Part shown: one piece after another, positions 34,750 through 45,255 of the stretch
Layout: every line of letters begins with the position of its first letter
Position numbering within the stretch: position 1 is the first letter of the stretch
Program-made: the position numbers and the translations under genes
NCBI GenBank assembly: GCA_024663395.1
Contig: JANFAH010000012.1
Coordinates: forward strand, 930,001 to 994,000
Direction of reading: 5' to 3'
DNA from: Pisolithus tinctorius
Taxonomy: Eukaryota > Basidiomycota > Agaricomycetes > Boletales > Pisolithaceae
DNA length: 64,000 nt
The notes under the pieces: model-generated
Seen by the model: only the letters and a program-made list of their open reading frames with translations
What the model was told of the DNA's origin: nothing
Database searches by the model: none

Positions 34750-37340
34750 AGAGCAAAGGCTAATCTACACCCAGGACAAATAGTTCTTGACGTGCAGGTT
34801 AAACGACATACTTCAAGCCAGAAGAAAGCCGATGACTTGTGTGCGAAGGACTTGAGTGATGCCCATGCTGCTGTGGTTCAACAGGGCTGCACCTGGATCT
34901 CAGAGATGGAGGTGACCATGGAGGTAGAGCAGGCTATGCAAGATGCTGTCAAAGCGAAGCCTGTGAAGCTGAAACCAAAACTGAAGGGCAGGCAAGGCAG
35001 ACCTACAAATATATCTGACTTGCCTCGTGGTGAAGGTGCAGTTGCAAATGTCATAATTCATTGGTTCCGGATGCTGATAATCAATCAACAGTTGTGAATA
35101 TAGAAGTAGAAGCTCACTGTGTGACTGCCGATGATTTTTTGGGCTTGAGTGATAAGCTGCCAAGATGACACAATACGACTGAGCTGCTGGGTGACAATGT
35201 GGAAACTTCAGCATGTGCACCCAACCTAGGAAAGTCCTGGTACATTGTGCTCTTCCCTTGCACGATGCTCCTTCTGCTCACTGAATTGACTTTATTTTGG
35301 CTGAACCTTACCTGGAATGTTAGTGCCCTGAACAATAGGACTCTTTTGGCTGGTCATGTCAAGAGCTGGGCCAGTGGCGTCGCACCTGTTGGAAATGGTA
35401 CCCCCCACAATTCTGTAACATTGGGCTCCCAGGTTCAAACCGATGGGATGCCTAACCTGCCCCCTTCCACTGTCCCATCCTTAACAACTAAAGCCACCAG
35501 CATCAGCTCAGAAATTTCTGTCACAGAGGATGATCAGGAGTGCACTATGCCACAGGAAAGCACTGAATGCCATATGATCAGCAATGATGTTCCTGCAGCG
35601 GCCCACAATGAGGATGAACATTACTTCAGGGACCCCCTTACTGTCTCTGCCAAGTTTACACAGTACCAGAAACCTGTTGAGGTATTTTTCTTTGGATCAC
35701 AAAAGCCCATGAGTCTCACACACACACACTGGCACTATTTCTAGGCTATGGCATGTGCTACTAACACAAGTGCTGATGCCAAGAGTGATCTCAAGGTTGA
35801 AAATCCTATTTCCCATGCAGTGCAGGCCGGCTTGAAGCGCAGGCACACCAATCATGACAATGTTGAATATGTCTCCTCATCTGAAGTTGAGAATGCAGAT
35901 GATGGGGGTTCTTTCTGTGACCTCCATGATGTAAATGTTTGCATGAAGGTTGTAAAGGAGCCATGTGTTACTACAATGGTATGTCCTCTGGTTCACTTAA
36001 GGTCGTTGCTAACCTATGTCGAGTCACAGACTAATATCAGAATTGACAAGCTGGCGAAGAAAGCGAAGGTTAGTGACAGTAGCCAGTGCAGAACTAAAGC
36101 TATGACTCAGGAATCAAGGGAGTTGGCCTTAGCAAGTTCCACATCAGATCGGCCACTTTCGATGGGGACCAACAGCACGACTTGCAGGCACATATGTTTC
36201 ATCAATGCAAACTTGCCTGAAGAGCTGCAAGAGGATAGAAGATGGTCAAAACAAATGCTTCCCACTCTCCTCATGTGGGCCAGGTCCTTCGCTGATCCAT
36301 GGGCAATCCCAGATCTGGAGCTCACAACTGCCCTTCGCATTATTATGACCTCCCTTGTCTTGGATTTCGATTCTCATGCAGTATGCCCAGGGATGCCAAC
36401 TTTCGTGCTGGTAAGATTATTCTGTTTACACTTAAACTAGATGCTTGACTCATTTTTTGGGCAGGCAACTCGGCAACTCAGTCTGTGGTGCAGCAACTTT
36501 GGCTCTACCACCATTGCACTCATCGCTCATTTTCTTGTGTTGGATCTGGATAATGATGCATGGTCTGCCACCACTGTCAGGCGAACTTGCAATGAACTCA
36601 TAGATGGACTGCTTTCCTTCCTATATCAAGACCTTGATGCAACAAACCCAGCACACACTTATTGATCACACTTCATTCTGCAACTCTTTGTGCATGCCCA
36701 TCTTTGGCCTTGTATCAGATGCCCTGACATTCCAGGACTGGGCACCAATGCAATGAAGAAACATGCTGTCAGAGGGGCGCTTTCCCTTTGTGCCACTGCA
36801 GTACATAACTCTTCATCAGTCATCAATCCACAGTTTTAACTGTTACTTTAGCTTGAGTGTGCCATTTGGCTATTCCAAAGGGGGGAGGTGCAAGTTGACG
36901 ATCAAATGAGTACCCATGGTATGAGGGCAATGGCAGAAACTCTGCTCAAGCTCAACAAAGTGTCTGGGAAGGAGTCATCGAGTGCGCTGGCATTCTCTGA
37001 GCAGAATTGGGGCACCAGCACTCATGACTATCATGCATCCATTTCTAAATGCAATAACACTGCGATGAGTGAGATCATTGCTATGGCTCACACCCTCATT
37101 ATCCCCTCCATGGAGATGTTGGATGATGGGAGTTCTCCAGGTGACCTGATGGATGAGTTTTATTTTGCTGTTAATACTGATTTACGTCAAAGCATCTGTG
37201 AGATTTTGTGTATGCTATGAGCATCTTGCTGACCAGTTGACAGGATGGACTTGGCTGGATGTCCCCTCATCGCAATCCCCTACATCACGTGGCGCAGAAT
37301 ATTTCATACATATATCACATACTCTCCCATCCCTCCCCCA
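34750..37340 (+). pseudogene. Plavaka-linked companion gene of unknown function
   Basis: Divergent from the transposase within the same element. The N-terminal part has a coiled, charged block (KDLSDAHAAVVQ) and a basic run KPKLKGRQGRP near 34990-35010. Next comes a Ser/Thr-rich region with GHVKSWASGVAPVGNGTP (35360-35400). A globular C-terminal region (about 36190-37100) has LPEELQEDRRWSKQMLPTLL, TRQLSLWCSNFGSTTIAL and SALAFSEQNWGTSTHDY. I recognise this layout from repeated uncharacterised proteins in Agaricomycetes (possibly the DUF6532 group) but cannot prove the match. Stops and frame changes show decay; introns are probable, for example before 36465. Confidence 0.5.
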
Positions 37341-37544
37341 ATCACTTGGACACCTGTTAGCATAAATGTTTAATCATTCTTTCCACTGTCTGATCCCCGC
37401 TTGTGCTTGAATCAAGATGCAAGCACTTACTATGCTCATTTTAATTTTTTTTTCCTACTATGCTTTGTGGCAAATGAATGAGATCTCATGATGCATTATT
37501 TGTGAACTATGTAAGCCTGCTATCAAAAAAGTCACCCTCATGAA

Positions 37545-37800
37545 AAGTCTGGAAAGTCACAAATAGTACAAATAGTCAAAAAAAAATAGTGTGGATAGTC
37601 AATGAATAGTCAAAAATAGACCGGATAGTCAGACAGAAATGGTATGAATAGTCAGAAAAATAGACAGATAGTCAGAAAAATAGTACAGATAGTCAGAAAA
37701 ATAGTATGGATAGTCAGAAAAATAGTACGGATAGTCAAAATAGAAATTGAATCCACTAGAAATAGTCCCAGCAACTATCTGGACTTTTTTGACTATCCAT
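37545..37800. repeat. Right subterminal repeats of the Plavaka element
   Basis: More than ten tandem variants of ATAGTCAGAAAAATAGTA and ATAGTCAAAAATAG, mirroring the left-end cluster at 24440-24535. Confidence 0.7.
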
Positions 37801-37840
37801 GCACATGAAAGGCACAATAGACATTGATTAATTTCCTGAT

Positions 37841-38960
37841 GGCTTTGTTTTGCTTGAAGAACAACTAGCTATTTTCCTCTATATGAGTGTGACAGGTCTG
37901 ACTATCAGGCATGTCAGTGAACATTTTCAATGGTCAAATGAGACCATATCTCAGTATGTCATCACCCTTAGTTTTCTGATACTTTTCTAACCTCCTTGAT
38001 CAGGTACTTTTGCAAGATGCTCTTCATCCTATTGTTGTCACCCTTCTATTCCACATGTGTCAAGATGCCTGGTGCTGATGATATTCAGCCAAAGATTAGG
38101 GGAGATAAAAGATTTTGGCTGTATTTCAAGGATGCAATTGGTGCATTGGATGGGAGCCATATCCAGCTGCTCTGGTGTTGGAGGACCAGGTGGTGTACTG
38201 AAACTGCAAAGGCTCCATATTGCAGAACTGCTTGTTTGCTTGTGATTTCCAGCTGATGTTTACATACTCATTGACTGGTTGGGAGGGTTCGGCTACTGAT
38301 GCACATATGAAAGGGCTTGTCATCCCAACAGGAAAGTTTCTCCTTGAGGATGCTGGATTCCCCCTGCACCCAGAAATTCTAGTCCCATTCCAGGTGACTC
38401 ACTACCACCTCACAGAGTGGTGCCAAGCACATTTAAGGTAATTTTCTTTGAATTATCTGTCTTATTGTCCTGCTGAACTGATGAGACCCAGGAACAAAGA
38501 AGAGTTGTTCAACCTCCAGCACTCATCTGCATGCAACATCATTGAGCAAATATTTGGTGTCCTCAAGCATTGTTTTTGCATCTTACTACTAAGCCCTGAG
38601 TACAACATTGACATCCAAGGCCAAATCCCCTCAGCACTCTGTGCACTACACAACTTCATCCATACTCATGATGCCAAAGAAGGTCTGATGCCAGGACAGG
38701 ATGTCCACATAGATGAGCAAGGTGCAGGAGGGCCTGGGGGATCAGCAGATGAGGGCAGAGCCAATGAAGATAATCCCAATGTAGGTCAGCTTGAAGTGGC
38801 ATGTACTTTCCATGACCAGATCGCTCAACATATGTGGGACAATTATCAGGAAATCATTCGATTGTGGGATCTTGGGCAATTGCCCTCAGGTAGTGATGAC
38901 TATAGCTCTGATGACTCCATGAACACTGGTAGCAGTATGAGTGATATATCAATGTTGTAG
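37841..38960 (+). pseudogene. Harbinger transposase, DDE catalytic part
   Basis: Continues the reading frame of 24045-24347 with FVLLEEQLAIFLYMSVTGLT. An intron at 37954-38003 joins ETISQ to YFCKML. The DDE_Tnp_4-type catalytic residues are visible: D in IGALDGSHI (about 38140-38160), D in GSATDAHM (about 38290-38310) and E in CNIIEQIFGVLKHCF (about 38537-38580). A second intron is likely at about 38439-38485. A one-base frameshift near 38165 and a TGA soon after break the enzyme. The acidic C-terminus ends at 38960. Confidence 0.87.
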
Positions 38961-39104
38961 ACACATAGTTCATTTGTTCCCATACCATGCAATATACATA
39001 CACTTTCAGATCTCTCATGTGTGATGAAGGAAAAAAAAAAGATTGCAATACAGTGATAGCAGGTATGGAGGTACAGCAAACATCAAATCTACCTATAGTA
39101 TTTT

Positions 39105-39336
39105 TTACTGTGTACTGGTCTGAGAACTACCAACCCCGAGTTTCATCCAATACTCCAGTTCAGCAAGCACCAAACAATCTTCCTTCTTTGCTGTCCTCAA
39201 GTATACATCAACGAAGCTGAGATTCTGTGTGATCAATGATTGGATGAACACTTTGATGGGACTGGGGAAATCTTGGTCTTGATTGTCCAGTAGATGAATT
39301 GCTTGTGCCCTCATTGTCAATGCTTTATCAATGGCA
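39105..39336 (-). pseudogene. Harbinger Myb/SANT-like protein, C-terminal part
   Basis: Continues in frame from 51032 across the chromovirus insertion: the codons ACA TCT GCC ATT at the junction are restored when one GATGT copy is removed. It encodes a helical tail with SPIKVFIQSLITQ and VDVYLRTAKKED, as in other Myb/SANT-like partner proteins. It ends at 39105, convergent with the transposase. Confidence 0.8.
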
Positions 39337-39341
39337 GATGT

Positions 39342-40053
39342 TGTCAAGTCTGGGCCTACTCTGACCAACTCCGACGCTCTACAAGGTCTAGAGAAAGGTT
39401 CGGAAGCAAGTCTGACACAGAAGAACAGAACTCCGACTAGCAGAGTGTCGGCAGGAACAAAGACCACCAAGACAAAGGTGGAGCAGAGTGAGGGCATCGG
39501 GTTTAGCTCGTGTGCTACCCCCTTGCACGATCTCAGCCCTCATATTTCAGAGGGAGAGTACAGACAGAGAGTTGGAGGTAACTCCGACAGGCAGAAGATG
39601 GAATCAGAGGGAGTAGGAACTAAGTTGATATTCGTACTGAAGAACAGTGGAGTACAGTACATGCTGTTATACTGCTACGGAGGTACAGTAATCAGAATTG
39701 GTACTGACATATGGAGACTCATAAATTTTCAAGTAAAATTTCCTGGACGACAAATGAAGGGTAGATGGAGGACATACGAATGGGTAACACAGAACATCCA
39801 GAAAAGGAAATAGTCCAGGCACTGGACCATGCAGTGAGTGCACTGTGGAGTACCTGACTGCAAAGGTGTCACATGACCCCTCAGAGAATGGACCGCTCGG
39901 TCTGGTAGGAGAGCAACACAAGTCCAACAGCAGTTGGAGTGGAGATGGTTTGCAACCAACAGAAGTTGGGCAGAGTTGGTGCAGAGTGAGTGATGACTGG
40001 CAGAAAAGGTTGCGGAGTGAGCAAAGACTTATGATGAATGCACAGTTATGACA
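39342..40053 (-). repeat. 3' LTR of the chromovirus
   Basis: 712 bp, collinear with 50319-51031 and with the solo LTR at 40768-41481. GATGT target copy on its outer side. Confidence 0.94.
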
Positions 40054-40066
40054 GTGCCCCCCCCTT
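40054..40066 (-). other. Polypurine tract of the chromovirus
   Basis: Reads AAGGGGGGGGCAC in element direction, directly abutting the 3' LTR start. Confidence 0.75.
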
Positions 40067-40767
40067 AGGGCCTGAACCCCTGAAGGCTGCATGTACAGGA
40101 CGAGATCAACACGAGTTGATCATTTGAAATTATTTTGATGCCTCAAGGATGATGGCTTTAGCCACAGTGGAGCTCCATTGGAGTTCGAAGTACTGCTTAA
40201 AAACATGTGTTAGGGTACCGAACCTTCGTCCCTTCCCCCCATCATCATGCCTTCCCAGCGCCAGAGCAACACCCCCCAGCCAACCCCCAGCCACGTCCAC
40301 GACTACTCCCAAGTAACGGATGAAGAGCTGGTTGTCCTCACCGACGACTCCACTGACACCAAGCAAGAGAAGTCCGTGGAGAAGGCATGCCGACGAGAGG
40401 AGGCCGAGCGGAGAGAGAGAGAGTGCAAGGCAGAGCACAAGGCCAAGCGCGAGGAGGCCAAGAGGTGGAAGGCAGAGGAGGAGCAGTTGGAGGTGGAGCG
40501 GAAGAAGAGAGCAGAAGAGGAGGCTCAGAGGAGAAGGGCGACGGAGGAAGAGGAGGCTCGAAAGAAGAGGGCAGCAGAGGAAGAGGCAGAGAGGCAGAGG
40601 CAGAGAGCCCAGGCCAGGAGGGATGAGGCCATGCAGAGGTGAGTAGCAGATTACTGCAAGTCAGGCAGAGCTGACCTTTTTTTTTTTTTTTTTTTTTTTT
40701 TGACCTTACTCTATCTCAGGTTAACTGGTGTGGTGTACAATGTCAACACTGCCCAGAAGGTCCCTGG

Positions 40768-41481
40768 TGTCATAACCGTGCGTTCGTCATAGGTCTTTGC
40801 TCACTCCGCATCCCTTTCCGCCGTTCATCCGCTCACTCTGCACCAACTCTGCCCAACTTCTGTTGGTTGCGAACCATCTCCGCTCTGACTGCTGTCGGAC
40901 TTGTGTTGCCCTCCTACTGGACCGAGCGGTCCGTTCTCTGAGGGGTCGTGTGACTACCTTCGCAGTCAGGTACTCCGCAGCGTGCTCACCGCGTGGTCCA
41001 GCGCCTGGACTGTTTCCTTTTCTGGATGTTCTGTGTTACCCGTTCGTATGTCCTCCATCTACCCTTCATTCATCGTCCAGGAAATTTTACTTGAAAACTT
41101 ATGAGTCTCTGTATGTCAGTTCCGATTCCGGTTACTGTACCCCCGTAGTAGTATAAAAACATGTACTGTACTCCACTGTTCTTCAGTACGAATATCAACT
41201 TAGTTCCTACTCCCTCCGATTCCATCTTCTCTCTGTCGGAGTTATCTCCGACTCTCCGTCTGTACTCTCCCTCTGAAATACGAGGGCTGAGATCGTGCAA
41301 GGGGGTAGCGCACGAGCTAAACCCGATGCCCTCACTCCGCTCCGCCTTTGTCTCGGCGGTCTTCGTTCCTGCTGACACTCTGCTAGTCGGAGTTCTGTTC
41401 TTCTGTGTCAGACTTGCTTCCGGACCCTCCTCTAGACCTTGTTTAGCGTCGGAGTTGGTTGGAGTAGGCCCAGACTTGACA
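40768..41481 (-). repeat. Solo LTR of the same chromovirus family, nested
   Basis: 714 bp, collinear with the flanking chromovirus LTRs. Flanked by a perfect CCTGG duplication (40763-40767, 41482-41486). It lies in exon 2 of the antisense accessory gene. It shows that the family transposed again after the host element landed, then lost its interior by LTR-LTR recombination. Confidence 0.93.
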
Positions 41482-42485
41482 CCTGGGGCCTCTGTGGTGG
41501 TCACTGCGACCAAGAGAGCCCCCTGCACTCGCTGTATAGCAAGTCTGATGGCAGGGCAGTGCAAGCCAGGGCAAGGTAAGACCAGGGCCTGCATGCCCTG
41601 TCATAACAAGAAGAAGACATGCAGTTGGACATGGGAAGAGGCGGTGGCAGGGCCCTCGTGGAAGAGAGCAGGGACAGGGAGCTCCTGAGGAGAGAAGAAG
41701 AAGAGGATGTGAGGGAAGGGGAAGGAGAAAGCGACAGAGATGGAGGAAGCAGACGACGAGTGGGAGATAGGTGGAGAAGACGAGGAGGAGCCAGCAACAC
41801 CACATGAGGGACCCTCAGGAGCCGGGGTCTCCTCCTGGTGGATGGAGTGGGAGCAGGAGCAGCAGCTGCAGGCTGCAGAGAGGTACGCGGCAGCGCATGA
41901 GAAGGCTGCAACAGCCTTCGAGAGGATGGCAAGGGCAGCGGAGCGGATGGTGGAGGCTGCAGACACTGGAAGCATTTCTCAATTTCTTTGCTGAAAACAT
42001 TTTAAAAAAAGATTGAAAAATGAGACTCTTTAATTTGGGATGTTTTTGTGACAAATATTGTAAAAACATATAAGATTTGTATTGTCTACCATGCCTCACA
42101 AAATGTTATCAGAAAAACTTAAATTGTTGCATATAAAATAATTATGGATGTTCAGCAGAATGATTTTGAGTACAATATGTGTGATACATTGTAAATAGTT
42201 CTCCAATATATCTCACTTTTTTTTTGATTTAACAATCTGCTTTTTTGTGAGCAGAAAGTTGAAAAGGTAGGAAGTATTTACTTAGCCCAAATATTGTATT
42301 GCAATGATGAATTGTGTGCTAAAGCTCATCTGAAAAACATTCTGCCTTTTTTATGCACAAACATGTAATATGCAGTGAAATATTTTTCAACAAAAAATCA
42401 AATCAGAAATAAAGTCTTTCCACATGAAAAACATAGATCAAAACATCAAAAATGATTTCTGGATGAAATATTGAATATATTATTA

Positions 42486-43288
42486 CAAGAGCAATTGGTA
42501 CAGTGTAAATAAGAAAGTAAGTGATAAGATATACCTTAGTGATGACAAGATTGACTGAGGCTCTGTAAGTAAGGGAAAAGATTTAATTGAAAAAAGAAAA
42601 ATAGTAAACAAATTTAAATGTGAATTTGATGATTCTCTGAGTCCCATTGCTTTCAAGGCTTTGCCTGCCTCTCAACCTACTTGCCCATGATCTCCTGGCT
42701 CAAGCATCCTGGTGTATGGATGCCTGTACTTGATGCCTATTGTAATTGTAGTACTGAATTTATTTTCATGCATTATAACTGAAAGAGAGCATGAATGCCT
42801 GTATTGAGTTGAGGCAACATATATTGATGCTTGTGGTTACATTGTTCTAAGATATTGAATCAGTCCCTTTGAGAGGCACAAAGGAGTCTTTGAACACAGG
42901 TCATTCAATGCACACAGTATGTAGTATTAAGTAGTGGACTACTGTATAGTTGTAGATCTTGTGACTGCCATTGCTTTCAAGTGCATTGCCACTTCAAGCC
43001 AAGCTGATCAGACTACCATCTGAGTGTCATCTGAGTATCTGGCAAAATGAGTGGCCAATTTTGAAATGGGGGTGCATGGATATAGTGGCCTGTGGGTGGT
43101 GATGGAACTAATTTTGCAGTGTTTGTAATTACAATTGTGGCTCCCCCTCATCCTCATCCTGCTGCTCCTGCCAGTGGTTGTCCCATGCATGGTCTGAGCC
43201 TCCCTATACCAAGTGCACATGCTTCCCCTACAGCTCTTCTTTAAATACAGCTTAGTACCAATTTAAGTGCCTTGAGGTCAAAACCTAT
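42486..43288. other. Interior of the foldback element, no gene
   Basis: AT-rich, nearly CpG-free. No frame with recognisable features. Confidence 0.5.
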
Positions 43289-44014
43289 GTGTCAGGACCA
43301 CTCACTCTGACAAACTCTGACACTGCCAGAGGGCTAGAATCAAAGTGCAGAGGAAGTCTGACAAAGCCAAGAGGCAGAAGTGGAGTGAAGGCATTGGGTT
43401 CAGCTTGTGTGCTGCTCAAGTCTTGTAGGCAGCCAAAGGTGGGTTTCAAGGCTGCAAGAAAATTACAGTTTGGTGTCAAATCTGGTCAGCCTAAAGTGGA
43501 TATGAAGTGCACAACACCCCAAGATGAGCAGCAGCACAAGAACCTATGTGATGACTCAGAAGAAGAGAACATGTCTTTGTATGACACTGCAGATCACAGC
43601 ACAGTGCATGATATAGCAGATGATGATGTCATGGAGGAACCAACTCACTCTGCTCAATCAAGATTCCCCTTCCTCTGGTGCAATGTACAAAAAGGATTCA
43701 AAGTCAGATGCAAGATGCTTGGGATTAATCCAGTCATCACTGGCACATCCCATTTCTATCACATGTCCATGCCCCCCCCCAATGGCACTGAAGAGCAGGA
43801 AGTGGCATCCACTACCAGTAGGACCACTGTTCAGTCATGGTCTTATGTCATGTGTGATTTGCATGGTACATTCAACAACCACACAGTGCTTCACAAGCAT
43901 CTCAGCTGGGACCACCCAGAAATTAATGTGAAGTGGAACACAGTGAGTGTTGATGCTTGGGTCACATGCTCCATCTCAAGCACTCCTAGGACTACAGTGA
44001 GTTGTTGCTCTTGA
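43289..44014 (+). CDS. Captured open frame with zinc-finger-like motif
   Basis: A 241-codon open frame. Its first ~50 codons come from an LTR-like piece (compare 43290-43430 with 50325-50480), so the shown Met may not be a real start. The rest is unlike the LTR: an acidic block (SEEENMSLYDTAD) leads to WSYVMCDLHGTFNNHTVLHK followed by HLSWDHPE (about 43836-43925). The Cys plus spaced His look like a degenerate C2H2/BED-type finger of a kind I associate with uncharacterised basidiomycete proteins. It may be a captured host exon. Whether it is expressed is unknown. Confidence 0.4.
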   Translation: MSGPLTLTNSDTARGLESKCRGSLTKPRGRSGVKALGSACVLLKSCRQPKVGFKAARKLQFGVKSGQPKVDMKCTTPQDEQQHKNLCDDSEEENMSLYDTADHSTVHDIADDDVMEEPTHSAQSRFPFLWCNVQKGFKVRCKMLGINPVITGTSHFYHMSMPPPNGTEEQEVASTTSRTTVQSWSYVMCDLHGTFNNHTVLHKHLSWDHPEINVKWNTVSVDAWVTCSISSTPRTTVSCCS

Positions 44015-44208
44015 AGCATCCCTTGTACAAGCTCAGCCTTCAGATTTCAGAGTGGAGGTTGGAAGAGTGTTAGAATGGTGAGAGGGGAGAGGGGAGATTC
44101 AGAGGGATGGAAGGCAGAGGCCAGAGGACTGGGTGCATTGCATGATTATATCAGCATAATTTGTGAGCTCTACAACAACACTCAACTACCATTGTCAGTA
44201 CCAACCCA

Positions 44209-44234
44209 CCACCACCACCACCACCACCACCACA
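44209..44234 (+). repeat. ACC/CCA microsatellite
   Basis: Perfect trinucleotide run of about nine units, inside the foldback element. Confidence 0.8.
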
Positions 44235-45255
44235 TGATGACAATGACAGCCTGGAACATGTAATAATATACTCAATATTTCATCCAGAAGTAATTTTTGA
44301 TGTTTTGATCTATGATTTTCATGTGGAAAGACTTTATATCTGATTTGATTTTTTGTTGAAAAATATTTCACTGCATATTACATGTTTGTGCATAAAAAAG
44401 GCAGAATGTTTTTCAGATGAGCTTTAGCACACAATTCATTATTGCAGTACAATATTTGGGCTAAGTAAATACTTCCTACCTTTTAAACTTTCTGCTCACA
44501 AAAAAGCAGACTGTTAAATCCAAAAAAAAGTGAGATATATTGGAGAACTATTTACAATGTATCACACATATTGTACTCAAAATCATTCTACTGAACATCC
44601 ATAATTATTTTATATGCAACAATTTAAGTTTTTCTGATAACATTTTGTGAGGCATGGTAGACAATACAAATCCTATATGTTTTTACCATATTTGTCACAA
44701 AAACATCCCAAATTAAAGAGTCTCATTTTTCAATCTTTTTTTCAAATGTTTTTAGCAAAGAAATTGAGAAATGCTTCCAGTGGGAGCAGACAGCCAACGA
44801 GTGGGGGCTGTACTGTGAGTGGGCGGAATGGGCGGAGATGAGGAGGAGGGAGGGTGCACAAGAGGCCAGGATGGCTGAGTTCGAGTGCAGAGGTGGAGGG
44901 TGGAAGAGGCCTCAGTTGGAGGTGGAGGACAAGAACGAGGAAGCGGATGAAGGTGCAGAGGGGGATAATGAGGAAGAGGAAGACATCGGAGGAGAGAAGG
45001 AAGGCGGAGAAGAACAGGAGGGTGGCAGAGAACAAGCAATGGAAGAGTAGGGTAGTTTCGTTTTCTTTTTCTTTTCTTTTTCTTTTTTTTTTGTCTTTAG
45101 TTTTGTATATTTTTGTACTACTACGAAATAGACTTGTGACCTTGTTTGCGACTCTGAGAAGTGAAACGGATAAGCGGAGAAAAATTCTAAAGTACCTAAG
45201 GTAGTTCAGTAAGAGGCGGAGTTGGCCTGCGGAGGAGGATTATGTAGGCAGAGTA

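Larger units (their letters stand above)
24348..37838 (-). mobile_element. Plavaka (CACTA-related) DNA transposon, 13.5 kb, inserted in the Harbinger transposase
   Basis: Imperfect inverted termini start CAGGAAATTAA on both ends and extend about 35 bp. Just inside, both ends carry clusters of TAGTCAAAATAG-like subterminal repeats (about 24440-24530 and 37545-37790), a CACTA-superfamily trait. A 2-bp AT flanks both sides (24346-24347, 37839-37840). It contains the Plavaka transposase (-, 34.5-29.6 kb), a second gene on the + strand (34.75-37.3 kb), and proline-rich remnants. Two foldback elements and one solo LTR are inserted in it. CpG is very scarce over most of its length, indicating age or heavy methylation. 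Confidence 0.83.
41964..44782. mobile_element. Foldback CACTG-ended element carrying captured DNA
   Basis: Ends CACTGGAAGCATTTCTC and its complement. Inverted arms run about 510 bp (41964-42485 and 44265-44782) with few mismatches. Flanks AGA (41961-41963) and GGA (44783-44785) could be a 3-bp target duplication with one transition, as for CACTA elements; a 3-bp duplication also restores the reading frame of the interrupted gene. Between the arms lie unique CpG-free DNA, two pieces resembling a decayed LTR of the chromovirus family, and an open frame (43289-44014). No transposase was seen, so it must have been moved in trans. Confidence 0.78.
40247..45050 (+). pseudogene. Antisense accessory gene with six-cysteine cluster, in chromovirus
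   Basis: Opposite in direction to pol and convergent with it. Exon 1 (40247-40638) encodes a Ser/Thr-rich start and a long Glu/Arg/Lys coiled coil. An intron (40639-40719, containing a T-tract) follows. Exon 2 is cut by a solo LTR (40768-41481) and a CACTG element (41964-44782). Removing both with their target copies leaves one frame: 394 codons including the stop at 45048. The cysteine cluster (41524-41622) has spacing C-x2-C-x8-C-x9-C-x2-C-x6-C, followed by an acidic segment, a Trp/Glu-rich coiled coil (41840-41960) and an acidic tail. The only other faults are TGA at 41686 and 41710. The domain order parallels the gene at 9534-7646. Function unknown; a nucleic-acid or chromatin role is inference. 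Confidence 0.75.

Noticed and set aside
40320..40646. Arg-rich + strand frames overlapping exon 1 of the antisense gene
   Set aside because: Frame-shifted readings of a Glu/Arg-rich coiled coil; the 40247 frame has the start, splice donor and continuity.
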